Below are positions 14,095-23,198 of a stretch of 64,000 nucleotides of DNA, in pieces. Under the pieces are notes generated by a model, which saw only the letters and a program-made list of their open reading frames with translations, was not told the DNA's origin and did no database searches. A program made the position numbers and the translations under genes. Source of the stretch: UKL13-2 sp044229235. GTDB lineage: Bacteria > Pseudomonadota > Gammaproteobacteria > Burkholderiales > Usitatibacteraceae. The first letter of the stretch is position 1. Each line of letters begins with the position of its first letter. The stretch covers positions 62,001 through 126,000 of the forward strand of contig JBGATH010000005.1 of NCBI GenBank assembly GCA_044229235.1. The letters run 5' to 3'.

Positions 14095-15588
14095 TTAGTG
14101 GCGACGCCAGAATCTTGGCGCGGTCGCCACCTGGCGCAATGCGACGGCGGTCTCGCTTAACAGCGCGGCACGGCGCGCGGCAATCCAGCCCAGCGCGAAC
14201 CAGATGCGCGCGTCAGATTCCACCCTCTGCCGGCACAGCCTTTCAGCGAGCATGAGGTCATTCAATTCGCCCAGAAGCTCCTGTGCCAGACGCAAGCCGC
14301 CGAGCAATTCGTTCACCGCTTTTGGCCGCCACATCGCGGATACCAATTCAACGCTGTAGCGCATGCGCTTGACGCGTTTGCGCGTGCGGTGCCGGCCGGC
14401 GTCGTCCATGGTCGGGAAGGTGTCGGCATCGGCCCGCAACTGGCGATAAACGTGTCGCAGCCGCTGCCGCAGCTGGCCCCTCAGGCCGGGCGCATCCACG
14501 TCAAGCGGCGCACCCTGCGCGAAGCCGATCAGATCCAGCAGCAACTGGTTGCAGGCACGGCTGCGCAGCGCGGCAGCCGGATCGCCCGCCGGGGGCGGCA
14601 CGAGCAGATCGAGCGGCGGCGAACCCGCCTTCCGCAACGCCGGCAAGACGGTGCCTTCGAGCGCATCGCGATCGCGCGCCGCGCCCAGCTGGTCGAACAG
14701 GGTTTTCAGGCCAGTGGTCCATGAGGCCTGCGTCGCGGTGGAAAAGGCGCCGTAGTTTCGCAGCGCCGATCGCAGACGCCGCAACGCTACGCGGGTCTGG
14801 TGCAGGTGCTCCGGTTCGCTGGCCACTGCGGAATCGCGCGCGACCTCGGCTGCATTCGGCAGCAAATGCGCCAGGCAATCGGCCACCATCAGGCGCAGCG
14901 CGGCGTCGGCGCTGGTTTTGTCGTGCAAATCCACACTGGCTGTGGAGGCATGCACCACCGGCCCGGTTCGTTGCCGGCGCGCCAACTGGTCGCCGCGGTC
15001 GGCCTTGGTGCGCACATCCAGCCACAGGTGAAAACGCGCCACCCAGCGGCGCGCCAGGGCAATCAGGTCTTCCATCGAGCCGGACTTGAGCTCGAACTCG
15101 ATTTCGCACAGCGGCCAGCTCGCGCCGGCTGCGCTCAACGCGCCCTCGTCAAGCGCTACCTCGATGACGGATCGCCCGCTCTTCACCAGCCGCAGCGTGC
15201 GCCGAACGTCGGTGGTGAAAATGACCTGCATTGCGGGTGCCTCGTCGCCCAACGCGGTTCGCAATACCGATTCCGCCGCCGTCCCGGCAAAGGCGTTGAG
15301 GTCCAATTGCGGCGGCTTGCCGATGGCAGGTGGCTGGACCGGCACATCGTGTTCCAGCCGCGAAAACATGCCCTCGCCCCGCGCCTTCAGCGTCTGCACC
15401 CAGCGCCGGTTCTCGCGTCGCAAGCGCAGCGCCATGCCCGCGCCGGCCAGCCGCCGGTCAGGGGTGTCGACGTAATACGCGCGCAACTGCAGCATTGACG
15501 CGCCGCCCGGGTCGCGACCCCGCAATGCGCGCCGCAGCGCCCCGCGTTTGCCTTCGGGTACCTGGAACTTCAGTTCTGTTTCCGTCAC
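14095..15588 (-). CDS. CYTH and CHAD domain protein
   Basis: The protein of about 497 residues has an N-terminal CYTH domain (ETELKFQVP as the ExExK strand, LRLRRENRRWVQTLKARG, FELKSG) over residues 1-200. A C-terminal CHAD domain follows, rich in conserved His/Arg helices such as HLHQTRVALRRLRSALRNYG and TRKRVKRMRYSVELV. CYTH binds triphosphate compounds and CHAD binds inorganic polyphosphate, so a role at polyphosphate granules is likely. The GTG at 15588 begins just before the CYTH strand; an ATG further up would add about 75 low-complexity residues. It shares a polyphosphate theme with pap at 210. Confidence 0.88.
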   Translation of the reverse strand: MTETELKFQVPEGKRGALRRALRGRDPGGASMLQLRAYYVDTPDRRLAGAGMALRLRRENRRWVQTLKARGEGMFSRLEHDVPVQPPAIGKPPQLDLNAFAGTAAESVLRTALGDEAPAMQVIFTTDVRRTLRLVKSGRSVIEVALDEGALSAAGASWPLCEIEFELKSGSMEDLIALARRWVARFHLWLDVRTKADRGDQLARRQRTGPVVHASTASVDLHDKTSADAALRLMVADCLAHLLPNAAEVARDSAVASEPEHLHQTRVALRRLRSALRNYGAFSTATQASWTTGLKTLFDQLGAARDRDALEGTVLPALRKAGSPPLDLLVPPPAGDPAAALRSRACNQLLLDLIGFAQGAPLDVDAPGLRGQLRQRLRHVYRQLRADADTFPTMDDAGRHRTRKRVKRMRYSVELVSAMWRPKAVNELLGGLRLAQELLGELNDLMLAERLCRQRVESDARIWFALGWIAARRAALLSETAVALRQVATAPRFWRRH

Positions 15589-15867
15589 GTGAGTTTTCCG
15601 GAAAGTGCAGTTCAAGCTCGAACGGCGATTATCGCCGTCAAAGGTTGCAACGCCGCCGTTTTCCTCGTCCATGGCCACGCACATGAAAACAGCGACTGCC
15701 GGCGGCGCAGGAACAAGCGGCACTTTACGGGCGCCAGGAACCGCACTTGCCGGAGACATTTTTTCCGTTGAGGCACGGAGACGGACGCTGTCGGAAAAAT
15801 TTACAGCTCGCACATCCCTCCGCCAATTGCTGAAAGTAACACATTGATAGATAACGAAAATTCATCT

Positions 15868-15883
15868 TGGCATGTGGTTTGCT
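15868..15883 (+). promoter_or_regulatory. Sigma-54 (RpoN) promoter
   Basis: TGGCATGTGGTTTGCT matches the -24/-12 consensus TGGCACG-N4-TTGCW at all positions but one, with the GG and GC elements at the correct distance. It lies 37 bases before the ATG of the PEP-CTERM gene, allowing a leader of about 25 bases. PEP-CTERM genes in some bacteria are controlled by RpoN with the PrsK/PrsR system, which fits. The rest of the spacer 15589-15919 shows nothing else. Confidence 0.7.
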
Positions 15884-15919
15884 TTTCCTCTCAGGCAATC
15901 AACAACGGGGGTGCACATT

Positions 15920-16594
15920 ATGAAAAAAATCTTGAGAAATCTGGCCGTATTTGCAGCAGCCATCGGATTTGCCGTCGCAGCAAGCGCGATACCAGTTGCT
16001 GGAACGAGTTCCGGCACATTCGTCAACCCGGTTGGGCCGGCAGGGATGGTCACATCAGGTGTAGGCACAAACAATTTTCATTGGGGCGTCGGTTCGCCGA
16101 ACAACTCGCTCGTCTTCAACGGTGCCAGCTTCTCCGGCAACACGGGTTCGCCGTTCGGTATGGGTTCCATCACCTATTACAACGGCGCGATAAATGCCGG
16201 AACACAGGCAGACTCAGTTGATTTCCTGATCAATCTGGTCTTCACGAATCCAGCGGGTGTTTCGCAATCATTTCAGTATCTGATCAACATTATCAACACG
16301 CCTAACACGAACGACCCTGTGGCATCGGCAGATACCATCACTTTCTCAACGCTGCCGACCCAGTCATTCACCGTCAATGGCGTTACCTACACGCTGGCGC
16401 TTCAAGTTGGCTCATCAGGCCCGAACGGTTTCACGACCCAGAACTCGTTCTCAGTATTTGAAAATGCTTCTGCTACCGCGTCGCTCCAAGGCACCTTGAC
16501 GACAGTCCCCGAGCCGGCATCCCTTGGCCTGCTAGGTCTTGGCCTTGCCGGTCTTGGCTTGGCACGTCGGCGCAAGGTTAAGGTTGCCGCGTAA
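15920..16594 (+). CDS. PEP-CTERM anchor exported protein
   Basis: The 224-residue protein has a signal peptide (KKILRNLAVFAAAIGFAVAA) and a C-terminal PEP-CTERM tag: VPEPASLGLLGLGLAGLGLA followed by RRRKVK. Exosortase would process it for surface display or release. The middle, with GTFVNPVGPAGMV, GTNNFHWG and INTPNTNDPVASADTITF, resembles the choice-of-anchor K type of beta-rich PEP-CTERM proteins, a moderate-confidence guess. The ATG at 15920 starts the signal peptide. Expression is probably RpoN-dependent. No exosortase gene is in the window. Confidence 0.88.
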   Translation: MKKILRNLAVFAAAIGFAVAASAIPVAGTSSGTFVNPVGPAGMVTSGVGTNNFHWGVGSPNNSLVFNGASFSGNTGSPFGMGSITYYNGAINAGTQADSVDFLINLVFTNPAGVSQSFQYLINIINTPNTNDPVASADTITFSTLPTQSFTVNGVTYTLALQVGSSGPNGFTTQNSFSVFENASATASLQGTLTTVPEPASLGLLGLGLAGLGLARRRKVKVAA

Positions 16595-16620
16595 TCTGCA
16601 GGCAGTCGCCGTATCAATAT

Positions 16621-16650
16621 TGAAAAACCCCGCGCATGCGGGGTTTTTCA
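16621..16650. terminator. Bidirectional intrinsic terminator
   Basis: A perfect hairpin with arms TGAAAAACCCCGC and GCGGGGTTTTTCA and a four-base loop lies between two convergent genes. The U-run on each strand comes from the T stretch of the opposite arm. It serves the PEP-CTERM gene (27 bases upstream) and probably the acyl-CoA ligase gene on the other strand. Confidence 0.9.
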
Positions 16651-16701
16651 ATTGTATTTACTCTCTTTTGATACCGGACGATTGTTATCGGCCCACATCG
16701 A

Positions 16702-19350
16702 TCAAAGCTTGAACACCACCGTTCGCAGTTCCGGATCGTCCGGATCGACTTCCTCGACGAAGCCCAGCTTGTCCATCAGCGACAGCATGTCGCTGTTGTT
16801 GCCCAGAACCAGTCCGATGATGGCCTTGAGGCCGCGGGAGCGGGCGATCTCGCACAGGTACTTCATCAGCGCCGAACCGATTCCCTGGCCCTGCACTTCG
16901 TCGGCCACCACCAGGGCGAATTCGGCGGTGACGGCGTCCGGGTTCAGCAGGTAGCGCGCCACGCCGACGATGCGGTCACCGCCATTCTCGGCCGGCATGG
17001 TGGCAACAATGGCCATTTCCCGGTCGTAGTCGATCTGCGTGAATCGCGCCAGCATCGACGGCGACAGTTCCTGCAGCGTGGAAAGAAACCGGTAGTAGCG
17101 CGCCTCGGGCGACAGCGCGCGCACGAACGTTTGCAGCGCCTCGGCATCCTCGGGCCGGATGGCGCGGAAATTCAGATGCATGCCGTCGCGGCTCATGACC
17201 TCGCGCCGCAGGCCGGTCGGGTACGGCAGGATCGCCATGTGCGCATACGGCGCGCCCTCACTGACGGTCACGGCACGCACCACGGCGCGCGCATCGACCA
17301 CCGACGCACCCTTGTCGTCGAGGATGACCGGATTGATGTCCAGTTCCAGCAACTCGGGCAGTTCACAGGTCATTTCCGATACGCGCAGGATCAGGTATTC
17401 CAGCGCGTCGATATTCGTCGGCGGCAGGCCGCGCCATTCACCCAGCACGGCCGCGGCGCGCGCGCCCTCGATCAGCCGGTGCGCCAGGAAGGGATTGAGC
17501 GGGGGCAGCGCCACGGAACGATCGTCGATCACCTCGATCATGGTGCCGCCCGCGCCAAAAGTGATCACCGGGCCGAACAGTTCGTCGGTGGTCAGGCCGA
17601 CGTACAGTTCGCGGCCGTTGCGTTTGTTGATCATGCGCTGCAGTGCCACGCCGTCGATGGTGGCTTCCGGCGCGCGGCGCGTCACTTCCTCCATCATGTC
17701 GGCAAATACCGCCCGCACCTGCTGAGCGCTGCGCACGTTCAGCATCACGCCCCCCACGTCGGACTTGTGCGCGATGTCGGGTGAATTGACCTTGATGACC
17801 ACCGGAAAGCCGAGGCGCTGGGCGATGGCCACGGCCTCGTCGGCACTGCGCGCCACCTCGGTGGAGACCACCGGGATGCCGAATGCCGCCAGCAGTTCCT
17901 TGGATTCGGTTTCGGTCAGCACGTTGCGTCCGGCCTCGAGCACGCCGGCAATCACGGCACGGGCGCGGGCCACATCGGGCGCGCTTTCGCTGCCGCCGAC
18001 GTTGAGCGGCGGCGGCGTCTGCATCAGCAGCTGCTGGTTGCGATAGAACGAGGCGATATTGGCGAACGCATCCACGGCGGCTTCCGGCAGGCGGAACACC
18101 GGCAGTCCGGCGGCATTGACCTTGCGGCGCGTCTCGTGCACCCGCGTCTCGCCCATCCAGCAGCCGATCACCGGCATGTAGAAATGCTTGAGGCTGGCGG
18201 TCGCGGCCTGGGCGATGGCCTCGGTATCGATACCCGGCTTGGGCGTGACCACCACCAGCACGCCGTCAATGTCCTTGGTCGCCGCCAGCGCTTCGGCCGC
18301 CGCGACGAAGTCTGCCGGACCGGCGTGTTCGCCGATGTCCACCGGATTGGCGATGGATGGCGCGTTGGGCAGGATTTCCTTGAGCTTGGCCAGGGTGCTC
18401 GCGGACAGCTCCGGGATCTCGACGCCGCGCAGATAGGCGTAGTCGGCCGCCAGCACGCCCGGCCCGCCGCCGTTGCCGATCACCCCAAGGCGATTGCCCA
18501 CCGGCTTGTAGCGCGACGCGAGGCACTTGGCGGCCGAAAACAGCTGCACAAAGCTGTCGACCCGCACCGCGCCGGCGCGCCGCAGCGCGGTCTCGAATAC
18601 ATCGTCGCCGCCGATCATGGTTCCGGAGTGGGTGAGCGCAGCGTGGCGACCGCGCTCGCGCCGCCCGGCCTTCAGCACCAGCACCGGCTTGGCGCGTGCC
18701 GCTGCGCGCAGCGCGCTCATGAATCGCCGGCCGCTGCGAATGCCTTCCATGTACACCACGATGCTGTGGGTGCGATTGTCCTGCGCCAGGAAATCGAGCA
18801 CATCGGCCAGGTCCAGCACGGCCGAACGGCCGGTCGCCACCACGGCCGAGAAGCGCACGCCGTTCGATTCCGCCCAGTCGAGCATGGCCGCGGTCAGCGC
18901 CCCCGATTGCGACACCATGGCCAGGTTTCCCGCCCCTTGCAACTCGCCGGCGATGCAGGCATTGAGCCCGATATGCGGCCGCTGAAAACCGGAGGAGCTG
19001 GGGCCAAGCAGGTGGATGCGCTGGCGATTGGCCAATTCCTTAAGTGCCTCGATGTCGGCGCCGGCAACGTCATAGACAATCGCCGCGCGCACCCTGGCCG
19101 CCGCGGCATGCTTGAAGGCGTCCAGCGCATGCTGGTCACCGACGGCGATCAGCGCCAGGTCCGGGCGCGTGGTCATTTCGCCGGGCACAAAGCCATGCCA
19201 GGTCGATTCGACGTGCGTCACCTTGCCCTGGAAACCGCTGCGCAACAGCGCTTCGCGCAACTGGCGTCCCGGCGAGGAGGCATCGTCCTCGCGGGTGTAG
19301 ACGAGGATCGACTTGGGGTCGAACAGCGGCGCCAGATAATGATATTTCAC
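16702..19350 (-). CDS. Pat-type protein: ADP-forming acyl-CoA ligase fused to GNAT acetyltransferase
   Basis: The 882-residue protein has the size and order of E. coli PatZ (YfiQ). It has a CoA-binding domain (about 1-130), a ligase domain with VSQSGALTAAMLDWAESNGV, and an ATP-grasp part (LAAFGIPVV, IAHKSDVGGVMLNV, FGAGGTMIEVI). The C-terminal GNAT domain, from about 730, has the acetyl-CoA loop VQGQGIGSALM. Such proteins acetylate lysines, notably of acyl-CoA synthetases. A THSGTMIGG loop keeps a His near where active ligases hold phosphohistidine, so residual ligase activity cannot be excluded. It ends 52 bases from a bidirectional terminator and lies next to an HDAC-type deacetylase gene. 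Confidence 0.88.
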   Translation of the reverse strand: MKYHYLAPLFDPKSILVYTREDDASSPGRQLREALLRSGFQGKVTHVESTWHGFVPGEMTTRPDLALIAVGDQHALDAFKHAAAARVRAAIVYDVAGADIEALKELANRQRIHLLGPSSSGFQRPHIGLNACIAGELQGAGNLAMVSQSGALTAAMLDWAESNGVRFSAVVATGRSAVLDLADVLDFLAQDNRTHSIVVYMEGIRSGRRFMSALRAAARAKPVLVLKAGRRERGRHAALTHSGTMIGGDDVFETALRRAGAVRVDSFVQLFSAAKCLASRYKPVGNRLGVIGNGGGPGVLAADYAYLRGVEIPELSASTLAKLKEILPNAPSIANPVDIGEHAGPADFVAAAEALAATKDIDGVLVVVTPKPGIDTEAIAQAATASLKHFYMPVIGCWMGETRVHETRRKVNAAGLPVFRLPEAAVDAFANIASFYRNQQLLMQTPPPLNVGGSESAPDVARARAVIAGVLEAGRNVLTETESKELLAAFGIPVVSTEVARSADEAVAIAQRLGFPVVIKVNSPDIAHKSDVGGVMLNVRSAQQVRAVFADMMEEVTRRAPEATIDGVALQRMINKRNGRELYVGLTTDELFGPVITFGAGGTMIEVIDDRSVALPPLNPFLAHRLIEGARAAAVLGEWRGLPPTNIDALEYLILRVSEMTCELPELLELDINPVILDDKGASVVDARAVVRAVTVSEGAPYAHMAILPYPTGLRREVMSRDGMHLNFRAIRPEDAEALQTFVRALSPEARYYRFLSTLQELSPSMLARFTQIDYDREMAIVATMPAENGGDRIVGVARYLLNPDAVTAEFALVVADEVQGQGIGSALMKYLCEIARSRGLKAIIGLVLGNNSDMLSLMDKLGFVEEVDPDDPELRTVVFKL

Positions 19351-19386
19351 AGTCCACTCCCGATGGCGACGCGCGCCTGCGCTGGC

Positions 19387-20331
19387 TTAAGCATCGACGG
19401 CTCCGAGCAGCACGCCGACATGGGCCCCGACGCTCGCGGCCAGGGCGTGCAAGGCATACCCCCCCTCGAGCATGGACACGATGCGGCCGCGCGAATGCTT
19501 GTTGGCGACTTCCAGCAGGCGCGCGGTGATCCAGGCGTAGTCCTTTTCCACCCAGCCGAGGTTGGCCATGTCGTCGTCGAGATGCGCATCGAAGCCGGCC
19601 GATATGTAGATCATCTGCGGCCGGAAATGGTCCAGCGCCGGCAGCCAGCGGTCGGTGACGACCTGGCGCAATGCGTCGCCGCGGGTGCGCGCCGGCAGCG
19701 GCACGTTGAGCATGTTGGCGCCCTTGGGCACCTCGCCCAGATACGGGTACAGCGGATGCTGGAAGGTGGACACCATCAACACCTCGTCGTCACCCGCGAG
19801 GATGTCCTCGCTGCCGTTGCCGTGGTGCACGTCGAAGTCGATTAGCGCAATGCGGTTGATGCCGTGCGCGCGCTGCGCGTGGCGGATGCCGATGGCGATG
19901 TTGTTGAAAAAACAGAAACCCATGGCCGCGTCGCGCTCGGCGTGATGGCCCGGTGGGCGCACCGCACAAAATGCGCTGCCGACTTCGCCCGACAGCACCA
20001 AGTCGGTCGCCAGCACGCCGGCGCCGGCGGCATGGCGTGCCGCGGTCAGCGTGTGGCTGTTCATCATGGTGTCGGGATCGACATGCACATACTCGCCCAC
20101 GGCCGGCGCCATGTTCTCGATCTCGGCAACGTAATGCGCCGTGTGCGCGCGCAGCAGTTGTTCGTGGGTCACCGCCGGCGCCTGGTACGAGGGCATCAGG
20201 TCGAGGAAGCCGTGCGAGAGCAGATAGTCGTTGATGGCATCGAGCCGCTCGGGGCACTCGGGGTGCCCTTCGCCCATTTCATGCTTCATGAAACTGGGGT
20301 GGGTGATGTAGGCAGTGGTTGGCATGGGCAT
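19387..20331 (-). CDS. Class II HDAC-like deacetylase
   Basis: The 314-residue protein has the arginase/deacetylase fold of bacterial HDAC and AcuC proteins. Motifs are RPPGHHAERDAAMGFCFFNN, the zinc ligands in DFDVHHGNGSEDI, SAGFDAHLDDD and LEGGYAL. The start was placed at 20331 (MPMPTTAYITHP) where conservation begins; 20325 and 20346 are alternatives, and no strong Shine-Dalgarno is present. It lies directly upstream, in transcription, of the Pat-type acetyltransferase (36 bases apart). A role in removing acetyl or acyl groups from the same targets is inferred. Acetylpolyamine hydrolysis is another option. Confidence 0.88.
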   Translation of the reverse strand: MPMPTTAYITHPSFMKHEMGEGHPECPERLDAINDYLLSHGFLDLMPSYQAPAVTHEQLLRAHTAHYVAEIENMAPAVGEYVHVDPDTMMNSHTLTAARHAAGAGVLATDLVLSGEVGSAFCAVRPPGHHAERDAAMGFCFFNNIAIGIRHAQRAHGINRIALIDFDVHHGNGSEDILAGDDEVLMVSTFQHPLYPYLGEVPKGANMLNVPLPARTRGDALRQVVTDRWLPALDHFRPQMIYISAGFDAHLDDDMANLGWVEKDYAWITARLLEVANKHSRGRIVSMLEGGYALHALAASVGAHVGVLLGAVDA

Positions 20332-20420
20332 TGTCGAAGCGGACATGCCAATGCTGGTGTTTTCTTTTCGGCGCGGTGGTCCGGCTGCGAGCGCGCCGTC
20401 CTCCGAACCGCCCGCGCAAC

Positions 20421-21902
20421 TTAATCGGCGAAGTCGATCAACACGCTCTTGAGGCGCATGTTCGCCTCCACCGCCTGGCGGCCCAGGTCCTTGCCGATCC
20501 CGGAACTGTTGTATCCGCCCGTGGGGATGATGAAATCCGCGCTGCGCCCGTAGCGGTTCACCCACACCGTGCCCGCGCGGAGGCGGCGCACGGCACGCAA
20601 GGCTTTGTTGATATCGCCGGTATGCACCCCGGCGGCGAGCCCGTAGCACGGGTGCGAAGCCAGCGCGTGACCTTCTTCCTCGTCGTCAAACACCTGTGCG
20701 GTCAGCACCGGGCCGAATACTTCCTCGCGCACCGCCTCCATCTGCGAGGTGACCCCGGTCAGCACGGTCGGCTCATAAAAGGTGCCTTCCGGCATGCGCG
20801 GGTCGCACCTGCCGCCAGTGAGGCTCTTGCCGCCCGCCGCGATCGTCCGCTGCACCATGCCGTGGATGCGATCCAGTTGCGGCACCGAGACGATAGGCGA
20901 AAACGTGGTTTGCGATGACCAGGTGGGACCCGGCCGCACCGATTGCATCAGCGCCATGATGCGCTCGAGCAACGGCGCTTCGATCCCGCGCTGGACCACC
21001 AGCCGCGATCCGGCCACGCACACCTGCCCGGCGTTGGCGGTGATCGACGCCGCGATGCTGCGCGCCACTTTGTCCAGGTCGGGCACATCGTCAAACACCA
21101 GTTGCGGACTCTTGCCGCCCAATTCCAGCGTGACCGGCTTGATGCCGCTTTGCGCCGCGGCGGTCATGATTGCCGCGCCGGTGCGGGTGGAACCGGTGAA
21201 GGAAATCTTCCCAACCAGCGGGTGACGGCAAAGCGCGTCACCGGTCGTCTGCCCGTTGCCCTGCAGCACATTGAAAATACCGCGCGGCATCCCCGCCTCG
21301 ACCGCCAGTTGCGCCAGCATCAGCGCCGAGAAAGGCGTCAATTCCGATGGCTTCAACACCACCGCGTTGCCGGCGGCCAGCGCCGGGCCGACCTTGGTGA
21401 CGGCCTGCGTAATCGGATAGTTCCACGGCGAGATGGCGACCACCACACCGTAAGGTTCGGCGATCACCAGGCCCAGGTTGTCGCTACGCGTGGCGGCCAC
21501 GTCTCCCCCGAGCTTGTCGGCGAATTCGGCGAAGAAGCGAATGCAATCCGCCGAATACGGGATATCCACCGCCAGCACATCCTTGATGGGGCGCGTGGAG
21601 CCCATCGCCTCGATACGCGCCAATGGCACGGCGTTCGACTCGATCAGGTCGGCCCACTTGCGCAGGATCCGTGCCCGGGCGCGCGGCGCTCCGGTGGCCC
21701 AGTCGCTGGTGTCGAATGCCTGCTTCGCGTTCATCACCGCACGGTCGACCGTGTCGGCCGAGGCCACGCACAGCCGGGCGTATTCGACGCCGTCCGAGGG
21801 GCGCCGCACCGGCAGTTCGTCGGCCCCCTGCCTTTCCAGTGCACCGCCGATGAAATGGCCGTTGGGAAATGCAACGTCGTTGGGATTGAAGTCGAAGGAC
21901 AC
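20421..21902 (-). CDS. NAD(P)-dependent aldehyde dehydrogenase
   Basis: The 493-residue protein has all hallmarks of the ALDH superfamily: SPWNYPITQAVTKVGPALAAGN, the FTGSTRTG cofactor loop, the general base in LELGGKSP, and the catalytic cysteine in AGQVCVAGSR. A late block EEVFGPVLTAQVF is also present. The natural aldehyde cannot be read from sequence. It sits between a D-serine dehydratase-like gene and the HDAC gene on the same strand, with spacers of 48 and 89 bases, so the four genes from 16.7 to 23.1 kb may be co-transcribed. Confidence 0.88.
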   Translation of the reverse strand: MSFDFNPNDVAFPNGHFIGGALERQGADELPVRRPSDGVEYARLCVASADTVDRAVMNAKQAFDTSDWATGAPRARARILRKWADLIESNAVPLARIEAMGSTRPIKDVLAVDIPYSADCIRFFAEFADKLGGDVAATRSDNLGLVIAEPYGVVVAISPWNYPITQAVTKVGPALAAGNAVVLKPSELTPFSALMLAQLAVEAGMPRGIFNVLQGNGQTTGDALCRHPLVGKISFTGSTRTGAAIMTAAAQSGIKPVTLELGGKSPQLVFDDVPDLDKVARSIAASITANAGQVCVAGSRLVVQRGIEAPLLERIMALMQSVRPGPTWSSQTTFSPIVSVPQLDRIHGMVQRTIAAGGKSLTGGRCDPRMPEGTFYEPTVLTGVTSQMEAVREEVFGPVLTAQVFDDEEEGHALASHPCYGLAAGVHTGDINKALRAVRRLRAGTVWVNRYGRSADFIIPTGGYNSSGIGKDLGRQAVEANMRLKSVLIDFAD

Positions 21903-21950
21903 GAGCTTGCCTCCTGAGTGTTGCCGATACCGGCGTTGAATGGATACGAC

Positions 21951-23108
21951 TTACCAGCCCGTGAATCTGGGCCACACCGCTTCGATAACCGGCGCTGTCC
22001 CGCGCACGACGTGATAGGCGCCGTGCTGTGCCGCCGTGGAACACGCATGGTTGGGCAGGATCCGCAGGCGGGTGCCGATCGGCAGGTCCGGCAGCGTTGC
22101 CGCCGAACCGGGCCGCAACGCGACGATGCCGTGTTCCTGGTTGGCATCGAAGACAATCAGGTCCGCCAGCGGCCGGCCGGCCACATCGCACACCACGCCG
22201 TAGCCCTGATTGATCGCCTGCTTTGCGGTGCCGCGGTCCTGTGACATTGCCATCCAGCCGGCATCGGTGATGATCCAGCCCTTGTCCTTCTGGTGCCCGA
22301 TCACGGTGGCGAGCACGGATAGCGCAATGTCGTCGAAGGCGCACACCCCGACGCCCGCCATCACCAGGTCAAAGAAAACGAATACCCCGGCGCGAACTTC
22401 GGTGACGCCGGCGAGATTTCGCGCGAAATGCGCGGTCGGCGTGGAACCGACGCTGACCACCGGACAGGGCAGCCCTGCGGCGCGCAGCGTCTCTGCCGCC
22501 GCCACCGTGCCTGCGCGCTCGACCTCGGCGCACTGTTCGAGTGCCGCCGGTCCGCGCGCAGCGTAACTGCCGCCGGCGTGGGACAGCACGCCGCGCAATT
22601 CAGCGCCACCGTCCACCAGCGTCCGGCCGATCCGCACCAGCCGGCTGGTTTCCTCCGGGCGCACGCCGCCGCGATGACTGTCGCAATCAACCTCGATCAG
22701 CGCGGGAATCGGCTGCCCAGCCGCGCGTGACGCGGTCGCGACCGCCTCGGCCTGCTCCACGCTGTCGAGCAGAACCGCCAGATCGACACCGCGGGCCCGC
22801 AAGGCGATCACACGCGGCAATTTCGCCGGCGCGATACCGACCGCGTAAATCATGTCGCGCACACCGGCGTCGGCAAACTGCTCGGCCTCCTTCAGCGTGG
22901 AAACGGTGGCCGGGCCGGTGGCGCCCGTCATCACCCGCCTTGCGACTTCGGCCGACTTGGCGGTCTTCAGATGCGGTCGCAGGCCGACATGCATCGGGCG
23001 CAGCCGCTCGCGCAATCGACGGACGTTGCGATCCATGCGATCCGCGTCCAGGACCAGACAGGGTGTTTCGACGGATTCCAGTGTTGATGGTGATGTCACG
23101 ATGGGCAT
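21951..23108 (-). CDS. DSD1-family PLP enzyme (D-serine dehydratase / D-threonine aldolase-like)
   Basis: The 385-residue protein is a fold-type III PLP enzyme. The N-terminal ETPCLVLDADRMDRN and the PLP-lysine motif RPHLKTAKS identify the family; most members read KTHK here, so the Ala is a variation. SVGSTPTAHF binds the phosphate. The C-terminal PNHACST has the His-x-Cys metal pair of zinc D-serine dehydratases, whereas D-threonine aldolases usually have His-x-Asp. Conversion of a D-hydroxy amino acid is therefore likely. It is the first gene of a possible four-gene operon. Confidence 0.85.
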   Translation of the reverse strand: MPIVTSPSTLESVETPCLVLDADRMDRNVRRLRERLRPMHVGLRPHLKTAKSAEVARRVMTGATGPATVSTLKEAEQFADAGVRDMIYAVGIAPAKLPRVIALRARGVDLAVLLDSVEQAEAVATASRAAGQPIPALIEVDCDSHRGGVRPEETSRLVRIGRTLVDGGAELRGVLSHAGGSYAARGPAALEQCAEVERAGTVAAAETLRAAGLPCPVVSVGSTPTAHFARNLAGVTEVRAGVFVFFDLVMAGVGVCAFDDIALSVLATVIGHQKDKGWIITDAGWMAMSQDRGTAKQAINQGYGVVCDVAGRPLADLIVFDANQEHGIVALRPGSAATLPDLPIGTRLRILPNHACSTAAQHGAYHVVRGTAPVIEAVWPRFTGW

Positions 23109-23198
23109 TCTCTCAAAAGTAAAAATAACTCAGGCATGGCGTCCGGTACCGCCGGCACCACACGGCGACGGCGGCGACACGAGGATTGCGATCGCCAT

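Noticed and set aside
18136..19845. A 569-codon open frame on the plus strand opposite the Pat-type and HDAC genes
   Set aside because: It covers parts of two well-recognised genes on the other strand and its protein has no recognisable motif or plausible composition.
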